DNA of 7,376 bases from CAG-557 sp045540315 (GCA_045540315.1 JAZQHA010000024.1:1-7376); one strand, 5' to 3'. Shown: positions 1-6,096, counted from the stretch's first letter. Translations and numbers: made by a program. The notes: a model not told the origin generated them from the letters alone.

Positions 1-629
1 TCTGATTCATACGGTGACAACGGTGAAAGATCTATCTTTTTCAATAACTGTACGGTATTGCTTATTCCCTCTGCAGATTGTCTTATTTGCACCAGATTTT
101 CCGATGTTGGTTGGCATTTAATCAATCTGCTTGCCTCCGCATAGAACGTCTCAAGCTCTTCCTGCGAATTAAAGTGCCGTATGAAAAAGAGCGTAAGTAT
201 TTTTTCTGTAAAATATTTCGGCGCAAATATATTCTGCGCAGCAGCATCAAACTCTTCACCTGCGTTTTCCTGGTTGTCCATCGCAAAACACGCACTGCGT
301 GTTAGGTGGCAAATCGTGTTAGCCGAATTTCGACCTTGAGGTGTGCTCAAATCTATATTTGCACCAGAAAAGTGGTTAGCAAAAAATTGGCCGCGGGCTT
401 CGCGAGCAGCTATATTCGCTAACTGTTTCACTATTTTAGTATGCTCAGTCAGTAAACCTCTGGCATCTTTGATCGTGCTATTTGCTGTCTTCCCCGTTAA
501 ACTGTTTAAATATCCCTGTGCGATAATTTTTATTCTGCCAAATTCTTCGGCCTTATTCACTTTAGCAAAATCTTGTACACATATGTTTATAATAGAATTT
601 GTTGCGTTCACTCGGGCGATCATATCCAT
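1..629 (-). CDS. Unidentified helical protein, 3' end outside window
   Basis: The minus strand is open from a TGA at 702-704 to the left edge with no stop, giving at least 209 residues from the ATG at 627-629. I do not recognise the family. The protein is predicted to be mostly alpha-helical and soluble, with no signal peptide or membrane segment. Landmarks are SMDMIARVNATNSIINICVQ at the start, an Ala/Arg-rich helix (ANIAAREARGQFFANHF) and a Glu-rich stretch (NSQEELETFYAEA). The coding frame carries no stop, while the plus-strand frames here read as low-complexity junk. Start choice is uncertain: in-frame GTG (645-647), TTG (642-644) and a second ATG (621-623) exist, and none has a clear Shine-Dalgarno site, unlike the other genes here. 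A minus-strand promoter lies about 100 bases upstream, divergent from comM. Confidence 0.7.
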   Translation of the reverse strand, partial: MDMIARVNATNSIINICVQDFAKVNKAEEFGRIKIIAQGYLNSLTGKTANSTIKDARGLLTEHTKIVKQLANIAAREARGQFFANHFSGANIDLSTPQGRNSANTICHLTRSACFAMDNQENAGEEFDAAAQNIFAPKYFTEKILTLFFIRHFNSQEELETFYAEASRLIKCQPTSENLVQIRQSAEGISNTVQLLKKIDLSPLSPYES

Positions 630-661
630 CGACTCATCGCCCAACACTGTCTTGTTTATTT

Positions 662-675
662 GGGCCTTGCGGCCC
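662..675 (-). other. GNRA-tetraloop hairpin in leader of the left gene
   Basis: On the minus strand this reads GGGCC-GCAA-GGCCC, a perfect 5-bp G/C stem capped by a GNRA tetraloop. It lies between the predicted transcription start (about 722) and the likely start codon (629). It is not followed by a T tract, so it is not a terminator. It could shape the leader RNA, but that is inference. Confidence 0.5.
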
Positions 676-729
676 TGTCTGTAGTTATAAGCACAAATCT
701 GTCACTTTTGAAAAAGTTCAATTATACCT

Positions 730-759
730 ATATTATTGCAAAAAGCTGGGATACGTCAA
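730..759 (-). promoter_or_regulatory. Sigma-A-type promoter for the left gene
   Basis: On the minus strand, -35 TTGACG (754-759) and -10 TAATAT (730-735) are separated by 18 bases. A second -10-like TATAAT follows at 721-726. The -35 boxes of this promoter and the comM promoter are only 18 bases apart, so this is a compact divergent promoter. Confidence 0.65.
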
Positions 760-777
760 ATTTATATTAAAAACCAG

Positions 778-806
778 TTGAAGTTTTTCGGTAAATATGA
801 TATAAT
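778..806 (+). promoter_or_regulatory. Sigma-A-type promoter for comM
   Basis: TTGAAG at 778-783 and a perfect TATAAT at 801-806, spaced by 17 bases. Transcription would begin near 813, leaving a leader of about 50 bases before the comM ATG. Confidence 0.75.
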
Positions 807-862
807 ATTGGGCGCGAGATAAATTAAATTGTAAATTAAGCAAATAATTGGAGGCGGGGATT

Positions 863-2395
863 ATGGTTTCAAAAATCAATAGCTTAGGTCTTGTTGGCTT
901 AGATGCTTTTTTAGTGACAATTGAAGCAGATTTATCGACCGGGTTGCCAACGTTTGATGTTGTTGGTCTACCTGATGCCTCCATAAAAGAGTCTCGCAAT
1001 CGAGTAAAATCTGCAATAAAAAATTGCGAATTTGATTTTCCCGTAAGCCGAATCACGATAAATCTTGCACCGGCTGATGTAAAAAAAGAAGGCTCTATTT
1101 ACGACTTACCTATTTTAATTGCACTGCTTATATCTTCAGGACAACTCAACTCAATTCAAGAAAACAGCGCATTCATAGGTGAGTTATCCTTAAGCGGAGA
1201 ATTAAGACCTGTTAAAGGAATACTTCCGATGGCACTAAAAGCAAAAGAACTAGGTCTTAGTGAACTTTTTGTACCGGCCAAAAACGCTACAGAAGCAGCT
1301 TTAGTTTCTGAGATAAATATTTATCCGGTGGAAAACATAAAAACGCTTTATGCACACCTTACCGGTCGGACGAAAATCACTCCGGTTACAGCCAAATTAA
1401 ACATAGCTTCTTCTATAAATAGTTTAATTGATTTTTCTCAGGTAAAAGGGCAAAATGAAGCAAAAAGAGCACTTGAAATTGCAGCGGCTGGCGGACATAA
1501 TGTTATACTTATTGGACCTCCGGGTTCGGGAAAAAGTATGCTTGCTAAACGACTTCCGACTATTTTGCCACTCATGACGGCGGAAGAAGCCATTGAAACG
1601 ACAAAAATTTATTCTGTAGCTGGTCTTGTCGATAGTAAGACGCCATTGATAAGTGATAGGCCATTTAGATCTCCGCATCATACTATATCGCCAATCGGGT
1701 TGACGGGTGGTGGTTCTATACCTAAGCCGGGTGAAATTTCGCTTGCACATAATGGCGTTTTATTTTTAGATGAGCTGCCAGAATTTTCTCGTAGTGCTAT
1801 GGAGATTTTACGTCAACCAATTGAGGATGATGAAGTAACAATCTCGCGAGTAAATGGGACTATAACTTACCCATGCTCGATAATGTTAATTGCGGCGATG
1901 AATCCCTGTCCATGCGGATATTATGGGCACCCAACAAAAGAGTGTATATGCTCTGAGAAAGTCATTTCAAAATATCTAGCGAAAGTTTCTGGGCCACTAC
2001 TAGACCGAATAGATATTCATATTGAAGTTCCGCCTATTGAGTTTTCGGATTTATCATCCAAAAAAGAAGCAGAAAGCTCCTCTCAAATAAAAAAACGAAT
2101 CGACGCTGCAAGAAAAATTCAGTTGGAGCGATTAAAAAAATATAAAATCTTATCAAACTCAAAAATAACTCCAGATAGGCTGCATCAAGCATGTCTTTTA
2201 ACTAAAAACGCAGAGGGTTTATTAAAAAAGGCCTTCGATACAATGGGGCTCTCTGCACGGGCGTACTCAAAAATTTTAAAAGTTTCTCGAACAATTGCAG
2301 ATCTTGCTGCATCAGAAGAAATAAAATCCTCGCACGTTGCGGAGGCTATTCAATATCGCAGTTTAGACCGAAAATACTGGACCCGAAACGTGTAG
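863..2395 (+). CDS. comM: ComM/YifB-family AAA+ ATPase (Mg-chelatase-like)
   Basis: This 510-residue protein has the full family layout and usual length. The N-terminal ChlI-like domain contains GLPTFDVVGLPDASIKESR and VKKEGSIYDLPI. The AAA+ core has Walker A GPPGSGKS at residues 218-225, Walker B VLFLDE at 299-304 and the family signature FRSPHHTIS before it. Four cysteines (349, 351, 361, 363; CPCG and CIC) form a zinc-knuckle-like insert, followed by SGPLLDRIDIH and a C-terminal helical domain ending YRSLDRKYW, where the family normally ends. In naturally competent bacteria, ComM is a hexameric helicase that promotes branch migration during integration of transformed DNA; its role in Firmicutes is less studied. 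The ATG at 863 is chosen over the in-frame TTG at 848 because GGAGG (850-854) lies 8 bases before it and the sequence MVSKINSLGLVGLDA matches the family start. No dprA follows, although the two are often neighbours. The gene looks intact. Confidence 0.95.
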   Translation: MVSKINSLGLVGLDAFLVTIEADLSTGLPTFDVVGLPDASIKESRNRVKSAIKNCEFDFPVSRITINLAPADVKKEGSIYDLPILIALLISSGQLNSIQENSAFIGELSLSGELRPVKGILPMALKAKELGLSELFVPAKNATEAALVSEINIYPVENIKTLYAHLTGRTKITPVTAKLNIASSINSLIDFSQVKGQNEAKRALEIAAAGGHNVILIGPPGSGKSMLAKRLPTILPLMTAEEAIETTKIYSVAGLVDSKTPLISDRPFRSPHHTISPIGLTGGGSIPKPGEISLAHNGVLFLDELPEFSRSAMEILRQPIEDDEVTISRVNGTITYPCSIMLIAAMNPCPCGYYGHPTKECICSEKVISKYLAKVSGPLLDRIDIHIEVPPIEFSDLSSKKEAESSSQIKKRIDAARKIQLERLKKYKILSNSKITPDRLHQACLLTKNAEGLLKKAFDTMGLSARAYSKILKVSRTIADLAASEEIKSSHVAEAIQYRSLDRKYWTRNV

Positions 2396-2398
2396 ACA

Positions 2399-2427
2399 TT
2401 AGCAAGAATTTTGGAAATACATATAAT
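2399..2427 (+). promoter_or_regulatory. Promoter for the four-helix membrane protein
   Basis: TTAGCA (2399-2404) and perfect TATAAT (2422-2427) are spaced by 17 bases in the 75-base gap after comM. The short inverted repeat ATTAGC (2398-2403) and GCTAAT (2428-2433) brackets the -10 region and could be a regulator site. Confidence 0.55.
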
Positions 2428-2470
2428 GCTAATAGGTATCAACCGAGTTTAAAATGAAAGGATGATAAAT

Positions 2471-2905
2471 ATGTGTAACCAAAATTCTTGTGGTAACGTT
2501 ACTACACTTGTCGTTAGCGTCATTGCTGGCATTGGTGTTGCAGTTCTATTTAGTTTAGGTCTAATTGCAAATGCTGTCGTTGCCTTGTGGATTGCTTTTG
2601 GTATTTCAATCATTTCTTTACTAGCGCTTTTTGCTCTCGCACCGTTTTCCAGAGCTGATAATTTACCACATCTTCAGTCATGCTTGTGTTCACACGGTAA
2701 AAATTTAATAGCCGGTACTATTGGCACACTGGTGACAACTTTAGCAGCACTTTCCATCACACTAGCTGTTACGAGTACTGCACTCATAATAATATTCTTT
2801 CTAGTAGGACTTTTTCTTAGTTTGTTAATAATCTCCATTGGCCAATTTTTTTGGTGTCTAACAACTCAAAATTGCTGTAAACATTTTTCACCTTGCGATA
2901 ATTAA
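2471..2905 (+). CDS. Small four-helix membrane protein with cysteine clusters
   Basis: This 144-residue protein has no known function that I can name. Four hydrophobic segments are visible at about residues 11-33, 35-58, 79-101 and 103-128, so both ends probably face the same side. Eight cysteines lie outside the helices or at their edges: C2 and C7 at the N-terminus, C71 and C73 (CLC) in the central loop, and C129, C135, C136 and C142 at the C-terminus. If both termini and the central loop lie on one face, they could bind metal or form disulfides together; this is inference. Similar Cys-rich hydrophobic proteins starting MCN..SCG occur in Clostridia, from memory. The start is ATG 2471 because AAAGG (2457-2461) is 9 bases upstream; the ATG at 2462 abuts the ribosome site. 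It has its own promoter and a terminator. Confidence 0.85.
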   Translation: MCNQNSCGNVTTLVVSVIAGIGVAVLFSLGLIANAVVALWIAFGISIISLLALFALAPFSRADNLPHLQSCLCSHGKNLIAGTIGTLVTTLAALSITLAVTSTALIIIFFLVGLFLSLLIISIGQFFWCLTTQNCCKHFSPCDN

Positions 2906-2925
2906 TAAAGAAAAATAATATTTTA

Positions 2926-2962
2926 GGCTCGCTTTTAGTTTTTTAAGCGAGCTCTTAATTTT
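2926..2962 (+). terminator. Rho-independent terminator after the membrane protein
   Basis: Perfect 8-bp stem GCTCGCTT (2927-2934) and AAGCGAGC (2945-2952) with a 10-base T-rich loop, followed by a T-rich tail (TCTTAATTTTG). It lies 21 bases after the stop codon. Confidence 0.8.
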
Positions 2963-2973
2963 GTAAAAATAAA

Positions 2974-2989
2974 ATAAGATTTATCTTAT
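2974..2989. repeat. Short palindrome, possible operator
   Basis: ATAAGAT-TT-ATCTTAT is a perfect 7-bp inverted repeat with a 2-base centre. It sits in the gap between the terminator of the membrane protein and the next gene. It is too AT-rich to make a stable RNA hairpin and could be a regulator-binding site, or chance in AT-rich DNA. The rest of the gap (2990-3085) shows nothing clear. Confidence 0.35.
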
Positions 2990-3085
2990 AAGGATTTTTA
3001 CTATTTTAATGGAATCTATATATTTAACGATGACTAACAACTAGCATACGATGGCAGCTATCATCACAGAATATTTTTCGAAAAC

Positions 3086-3114
3086 AGGACAAAAATAAAA
3101 TTATATTATATATT
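3086..3114 (+). promoter_or_regulatory. Candidate promoter for the small helical protein
   Basis: AGGACA (3086-3091) and TATATT (3109-3114) are spaced by 17 bases, with four of six -35 bases matching the consensus. The leader would be about 55 bases. The AT-rich context makes this a moderate call. Confidence 0.4.
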
Positions 3115-3175
3115 GAGTTTTACTTTTTTTTGTTTTATCATAATCTTATCAATAGTCTTTGTGGAGGGTGCTGTT

Positions 3176-3583
3176 ATGGAATTTTTGAAAAATTTAGGTG
3201 AAACGTTTAATGATGCCGTTGATTTTGTTATTGAGAAAAATCGAAAGTTTAACAAAACAACGAAAATTAAAAAACTCATCAAAAAAGAGTCGAATGAGAT
3301 AATAAAGGCATATATTACTCTCGGAAAACATTATTATAATGAGCTCAGGGATGTTCCAAATTATGATATGCAAAAAGTTTGCCATGCTATTGATGAGTCC
3401 CAAAATGAAATAAAACGTCTAAAAATTAAATTAGAAGAAGTAAAAAACGAAGTTAATTTATCTGAGTTTGAAGATTGTGTAGAAATCGAAGACCCGGTTG
3501 AGGTAGAACTCACTTTTAACGAACCAGAAATTGATAGTTTAGATACGGCCGCAAGCGATATTATCGAGAATAACGAAGACTAG
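3176..3583 (+). CDS. Small lysine-rich helical protein with acidic tail
   Basis: This 135-residue soluble protein belongs to no family I can name securely. Residues 1-20 are amphipathic (MEFLKNLGETFNDAVDFVIE). Residues 21-45 are very basic, with KKLIKKESNEIIKAY. The segment YITLGKHYYNELRD (46-59) and the Glu/Lys heptad-like region 72-95 suggest a coiled coil, and the last 40 residues are strongly acidic. The pattern of a basic head, an ItLGKhYY motif and a coiled coil resembles uncharacterised clostridial proteins that often carry a C-terminal zinc ribbon, which is absent here. The start is ATG 3176 because GGAGGG (3163-3168) lies 7 bases upstream; an in-frame start at 3113 would add a hydrophobic stretch without a ribosome site. 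It appears to be a single-gene unit with promoter and terminator. Confidence 0.8.
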   Translation: MEFLKNLGETFNDAVDFVIEKNRKFNKTTKIKKLIKKESNEIIKAYITLGKHYYNELRDVPNYDMQKVCHAIDESQNEIKRLKIKLEEVKNEVNLSEFEDCVEIEDPVEVELTFNEPEIDSLDTAASDIIENNED

Positions 3584-3626
3584 TCAAGACAAAAGCTCGC
3601 AAAGGAATTTTATACCTTGGAAAAAT

Positions 3627-3667
3627 ATCGGCATAGTTTGGAGAAATCCGGCTATGCCGATTTTTTT
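3627..3667. terminator. Strong bidirectional terminator
   Basis: Perfect 10-bp stem ATCGGCATAG (3627-3636) and CTATGCCGAT (3652-3661) with a 15-base loop. On the plus strand it is followed by seven Ts (3661-3667), and on the minus strand by ATTTTT. It can end both the 3176-3583 gene and the converging recombinase remnant. It also marks the border between intact genes and mobile debris. Confidence 0.88.
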
Positions 3668-4101
3668 GTTCTTGGGGCCGTTCGACCGCTCCGATGAAGT
3701 TTCACTGGATGAGGATGATCTGCTTTTTCGTTCTGGTAGCCGGCACTTTCTCAGATTTGAACACATCGATAAGCTCTACCAAGGCACGAATGATTTCCAC
3801 ATCCAGTTCATTGACCTCGGTGTAGTTCTTGACCTATGCGAGGAAAGAATCAATGTTGAGTCGCTACACCTTTGCTTGGGAAATGGTAGCACGCAGTGTA
3901 ATCACCCGTGTTTGGAGGACTTTCTACTCCTGCTCGTAGGTAGCGGTCATCTTGGCAAAAAGCTCATCGCTGATCTTGCCATCGAGGTTATCCTCGTAGA
4001 GCCGTTGGATGATACTGTCCAGTTTGGTGATGCGCTGTGTGGCTTGTTCCAGTTCCCTGCTGAATTCACGGAACTGCCGATTGAGGTCACGCTCGTTTTT
4101 C
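3668..4101 (-). pseudogene. C-terminal remnant of large serine recombinase (DUF4368 type)
   Basis: The minus strand reads as the C-terminal third of a Tn-type large serine recombinase. From 4101 it runs KNERDLNRQFREFSRELEQA, then a coiled-coil segment with DSIIQRLYEDNLDGKIS and DELFAKMTATYEQE, then a DUF4368-like end with NYTEVNELDVEIIRALVELI. The N-terminal catalytic resolvase domain and zinc-beta-ribbon are missing, cut off at the IS left end. Four in-frame stops interrupt the remainder: TAG at 3924-3926, 3864-3866 and 3834-3836, and TGA at 3702-3704. The contexts (EQE*K, AKV*RL, FLA*VK, LIQ*NF) suit Gln, Gln, Gln and Trp, so all four look like transitions from CAG or TGG. The intact enzyme would insert or excise an integrative element. 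This copy cannot work. Confidence 0.85.
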
Positions 4102-4104
4102 GGG

Positions 4105-4115
4105 GAGTGCCCTAT
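4105..4115 (+). repeat. IS left terminal inverted repeat
   Basis: GAGTGCCCTAT, the exact reverse complement of the right end at 4889-4899. Preceding bases GGG (4102-4104) do not match the other end, so the true tip lies at or near 4105. Confidence 0.8.
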
Positions 4116-4141
4116 GGAAACATTTATGATATAATCGCTGT

Positions 4142-4880
4142 ATGAAGTGTAAAGAATGTAACGATGAAACAAATTAGAAAAAGGCCGGAAAAACAAAGTC
4201 TAGCACCAAGAAGTACAAATGCAAAATCTGCGGGAAATATTACGTTCAGGAAGGGAAAAAGCGAGGATATATCGAAGAGATTAAAAAGTAGGCGATAAAA
4301 CTGTATATGGAGGGAAACAGTGGCCGAACCGTTAGCCGGATTCTGGGAATCGGAAAAAACATGTGCCTGTATTGGATGCGAAAATATGCAAAAACACTTA
4401 GCAAAAAAAAGGTATCAAACGAGCAAGTGTACTTAACCGAAATGGGTGAGCTGTACAGATTCGTCGATAGAAAAAAACAGACTTTACACGATAACGCTAG
4501 TAAGTAGAGATACGAAGGAAATCGTAGGTTTCGATATAGCTTTCGATAAAAGTCGAGAGCGAATTCAGCGTTTAGTCGATAGGCCCGTGAGGGCGCGTCA
4601 GTTCTACTCTGACGCTTATTCGGCGTATGCAGAAGTGTGCTATGAAGGCACTCATACATCGCTTAAAAACAAAAGCCAGACCTACACTGTCGAGGGCGTA
4701 AACTCCGACTTGAGACATTACATTCCTCCTTTACGTCGAAGGTCCAAATGTTTTTTTCGTTCTATCGAAACAGCTAAAGCTGTCTTCAAAATTTTTGTTA
4801 ATGCCTTTAATTTATTTGCTTGTGCTAAAAAGAATTTTCCGCACCTGAAATCCGCATTTTGTCTCTCGAGGTTTATTTAA
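4142..4880 (+). pseudogene. IS1-family DDE transposase, broken
   Basis: Translated from ATG 4142, it shows a zinc-ribbon start (MKCKEC, then CKIC), a helix-turn-helix (GNSGRTVSRILGIGKNMCLY) and then the DDE domain. Damage includes TAG at 4175-4177, TAG at 4289-4291 and a frameshift at the seven-A run 4471-4477. Removing one A joins ELYRFVDRK to NRLYTITLVSRDTKEIVGFD. The first catalytic aspartate, usually in EMDELY, is Gly here (EMGELY, GGT at 4445-4447). The second acid in FYSDAYSAY and the Glu in YTVEGVNSDLRHY remain. The reading frame ends at TAA 4878-4880, just before the right repeat. TATAAT at 4130-4135 is only six bases before the ATG. IS1 itself uses a programmed -1 shift on an A run, but the shift needed here is of the opposite phase and other lesions are present, so decay is more likely. 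Confidence 0.85.
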
Positions 4881-4888
4881 ATGCTCAG

Positions 4889-4899
4889 ATAGGGCACTC
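4889..4899 (-). repeat. IS right terminal inverted repeat
   Basis: ATAGGGCACTC, the exact reverse complement of 4105-4115. Reverse-transcriptase coding sequence begins immediately after it at 4900 (TC AAA GGT TTT TTC, reading iKGFF). Confidence 0.8.
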
Positions 4900-5530
4900 T
4901 CAAAGGTTTTTTCGCTAACATAAACCACGCAAAGCTAATACAACAAATTTGGCAACTAGGAATCAGAGATCAAACCTTAATCTGTATCATCAAGGAAATG
5001 CTGCAGGTACCTGTAAAAATGCCGAACGGAGAAATAATCTATCCAACAAAAGGAACACCACAAGAAGGGTTATTGTCGCCGTTGCTTGCCAATATAGTGC
5101 TAAGTGAAATCGATCGGTATCTGGCAAGTCAGTGGGAATAAATCCCAACTAGGCTCCCATACAAGCTGTTAAAATCCGACGGCAAAATCAACAAAAATGT
5201 CAAGTACCATGAATTCAGGAAAACCAACCTAAAAGAGATATTTTTTTGTAAGGTATGCAGATGACTTTAAAGTGTTTTGTCGAACACGAGAAGATGCAAA
5301 CAAAGTATTTATCGCCGTGAAGAAGTGGCTTCTGGAGCGATTGTCACTGAAAATTAACGAAGAAAAATTCAGGAATAGTTAACATAAAAAAGAAATATTC
5401 GGAGTTTTTGGGATTTAAGCTTAAAGTGTACAAAAAAGGAGCAAAGCATGTTGTTTGGTCGCATATAACACACAAAGCTACAATGAGACAAGCGGAAAAC
5501 TTGTTTAATTTAGCGGAAGCTTTTGTTGAT
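4900..5530 (+). pseudogene. Group II intron reverse transcriptase/maturase remnant
   Basis: Three frames together read as the central part of a group II intron-encoded protein. Frame one gives KGFFANINHAKLIQQIW, MPNGEIIYPTKGTPQEGLL and SPLLANIVLSEIDRYLASQW, ending at TAA 5139-5141 but continuing as homologous sequence to KTNLKEIFF. Frame two gives RYADDFKVFCRTREDANKVF with the catalytic YADD at 5254-5265. Frame three gives NIKKKYSEFLGFKLKVYKKG. Both frameshifts are repaired by removing one T, from the T7 run 5241-5247 and from the TT at 5368-5369. Key motifs are altered: the usual FFDN is FFAN and TPQGG is TPQEG. The N-terminus, including the first catalytic Asp, is lost at the IS. Domain X and any endonuclease domain are nearly absent, because only about 20 codons separate SHITHKA from domain V. 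It cannot be functional. Confidence 0.88.
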
Positions 5531-5532
5531 GG

Positions 5533-5620
5533 AACGCCGTATGAGTTTGAAAGTCTCACGTACGGTTTGGCGCAAAGGAAACCTCGGCGATTATTTCAAA
5601 GAGTTATCTATTGCTATCTT
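5533..5620 (+). ncRNA. Group II intron domain V, probable domain VI and 3' end
   Basis: At 5533-5568 there is a domain V-like hairpin. The lower stem CCGTA (5537-5541) pairs with TACGG (5561-5565); a two-base CG bulge (5559-5560) precedes an upper stem TGAG (5542-5545) with CTCA (5555-5558), capped by a GAAA loop (5549-5552). The CGC triad at 5535-5537 fits the catalytic position. The upper loop seems to carry an extra T in TTT. Downstream, GCGAT (5587-5591) can pair with ATTGC (5610-5614) as a probable domain VI. The 3' splice site would be near 5615-5622, but I cannot fix it. The position after reverse-transcriptase sequence on the same strand is the normal order. Confidence 0.75.
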
Positions 5621-5622
5621 TC

Positions 5623-6096
5623 GGGAGCCGCAAACAAAATTATGGTGACACTATCCAAAAACCCAGAGCAGAGAGAATGAATAATTGTGCCGAAAGTTTT
5701 TGGGTTTAAGAAAAAGCAAATGGCAAGAAGTTTTTTGTGCCGCGTGAAGGCAATCTTATAAAAGCAAAAGCTTGCTCGAGACGAAGCCGGCTTTGCCGGT
5801 GAGTTTTGTTTGTGGGAACAAAAATGCTCAGCTTTACCGAAAAAGAAGTCGGCCACATGACGCTTAAACGCGGTTGAAATTTGGATAAAAAGAATTTGGG
5901 GCTTGCATATAGTTCCGATCGCAGGCGCAAAGAACTATGGGGTTAGGAAACTGTATGTGCGAAATGTCGCCGGCGACTCACCGGTTTTGGGTTCAACAAC
6001 AGCTATTTAAAGACGAAAAAATCACTGAATCAAGCAAAGATGAGTGGTTACCAGATTGAAATATCAGTAAAAAGTTCTTTTTTATTGCACCGAATA
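5623..6096 (+). other. Degraded region without a recognisable gene
   Basis: No intact gene is seen, and this stretch is richer in G and C than its neighbours. Coding-like scraps remain: ANKIMVTLSKNPEQRE (to TGA 5678-5680), KKFFVPREGNLIKAKACS in another frame near 5719-5775, and VPIAGAKNYGVRKLYVRNVA within a frame open from 5861 to the TAA at 6008-6010. I cannot assign them to families. Their position after an intron and before a phage tape-measure start makes decayed prophage a reasonable but unproven guess. Structural oddities are a CCGGC-TTT-GCCGG hairpin (5787-5799) and a perfect 12-base palindrome GTCGCCGGCGAC (5966-5977). Confidence 0.55.

Larger units (their letters stand above)
4105..4899 (+). 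mobile_element. IS1-family insertion sequence, inactive
   Basis: The element is about 795 bases, a normal size for the IS1 family. It is bounded by GAGTGCCCTAT (4105-4115) and its reverse complement ATAGGGCACTC (4889-4899); similarity continues inward (ACATTTA against GCATTTA), giving imperfect inverted repeats of about 22 bases. It encodes one degraded transposase. No target-site duplication is visible at the ends. The left flank is recombinase coding sequence on the minus strand and the right flank is reverse-transcriptase coding sequence, so flanking DNA has been lost or rearranged. Confidence 0.85.

Noticed and set aside
287..303. Palindrome AACACGCA-C-TGCGTGTT.
   Set aside because: It lies inside the open minus-strand coding frame and has no T tract or promoter next to it, so it is probably chance.
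78..781. Plus-strand open frames at 78-305, 343-684, 573-770 and 599-781.
   Set aside because: They are antisense to the long open minus-strand frame, lack ribosome sites and have low-quality composition.
733..1056. Minus-strand frame of 107 codons.
   Set aside because: It overlaps the start of comM and the divergent promoters, and has no ribosome site or family signal.
3654..4145. Plus-strand frame of 163 codons.
   Set aside because: It is the antisense of the recombinase remnant, and it starts inside the terminator hairpin.
3834..4291. Recoding of TAG as glutamine, suggested by TAG at five likely Gln sites.
   Set aside because: The 3176-3583 gene ends at TAG directly before a strong terminator, comM ends at TAG at the normal family end, and the antitoxin ends at TAG just before the toxin. 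Other lesions (frameshifts, TGA, TAA) show real decay.
4471..4477. Programmed ribosomal frameshift on the A7 run, as in IS1.
   Set aside because: IS1 uses a -1 shift; here the second frame needs a +1 (or -2) shift. Two stops and the lost catalytic Asp show the gene is dead.
4246..4659. Minus-strand frame of 137 codons.
   Set aside because: It is antisense to the IS transposase, which is clearly recognisable on the plus strand.
5614..5930. Minus-strand frames at 5614-5856 and 5706-5930.
   Set aside because: No ribosome site, no recognisable motif, and they overlap each other and degraded plus-strand scraps.
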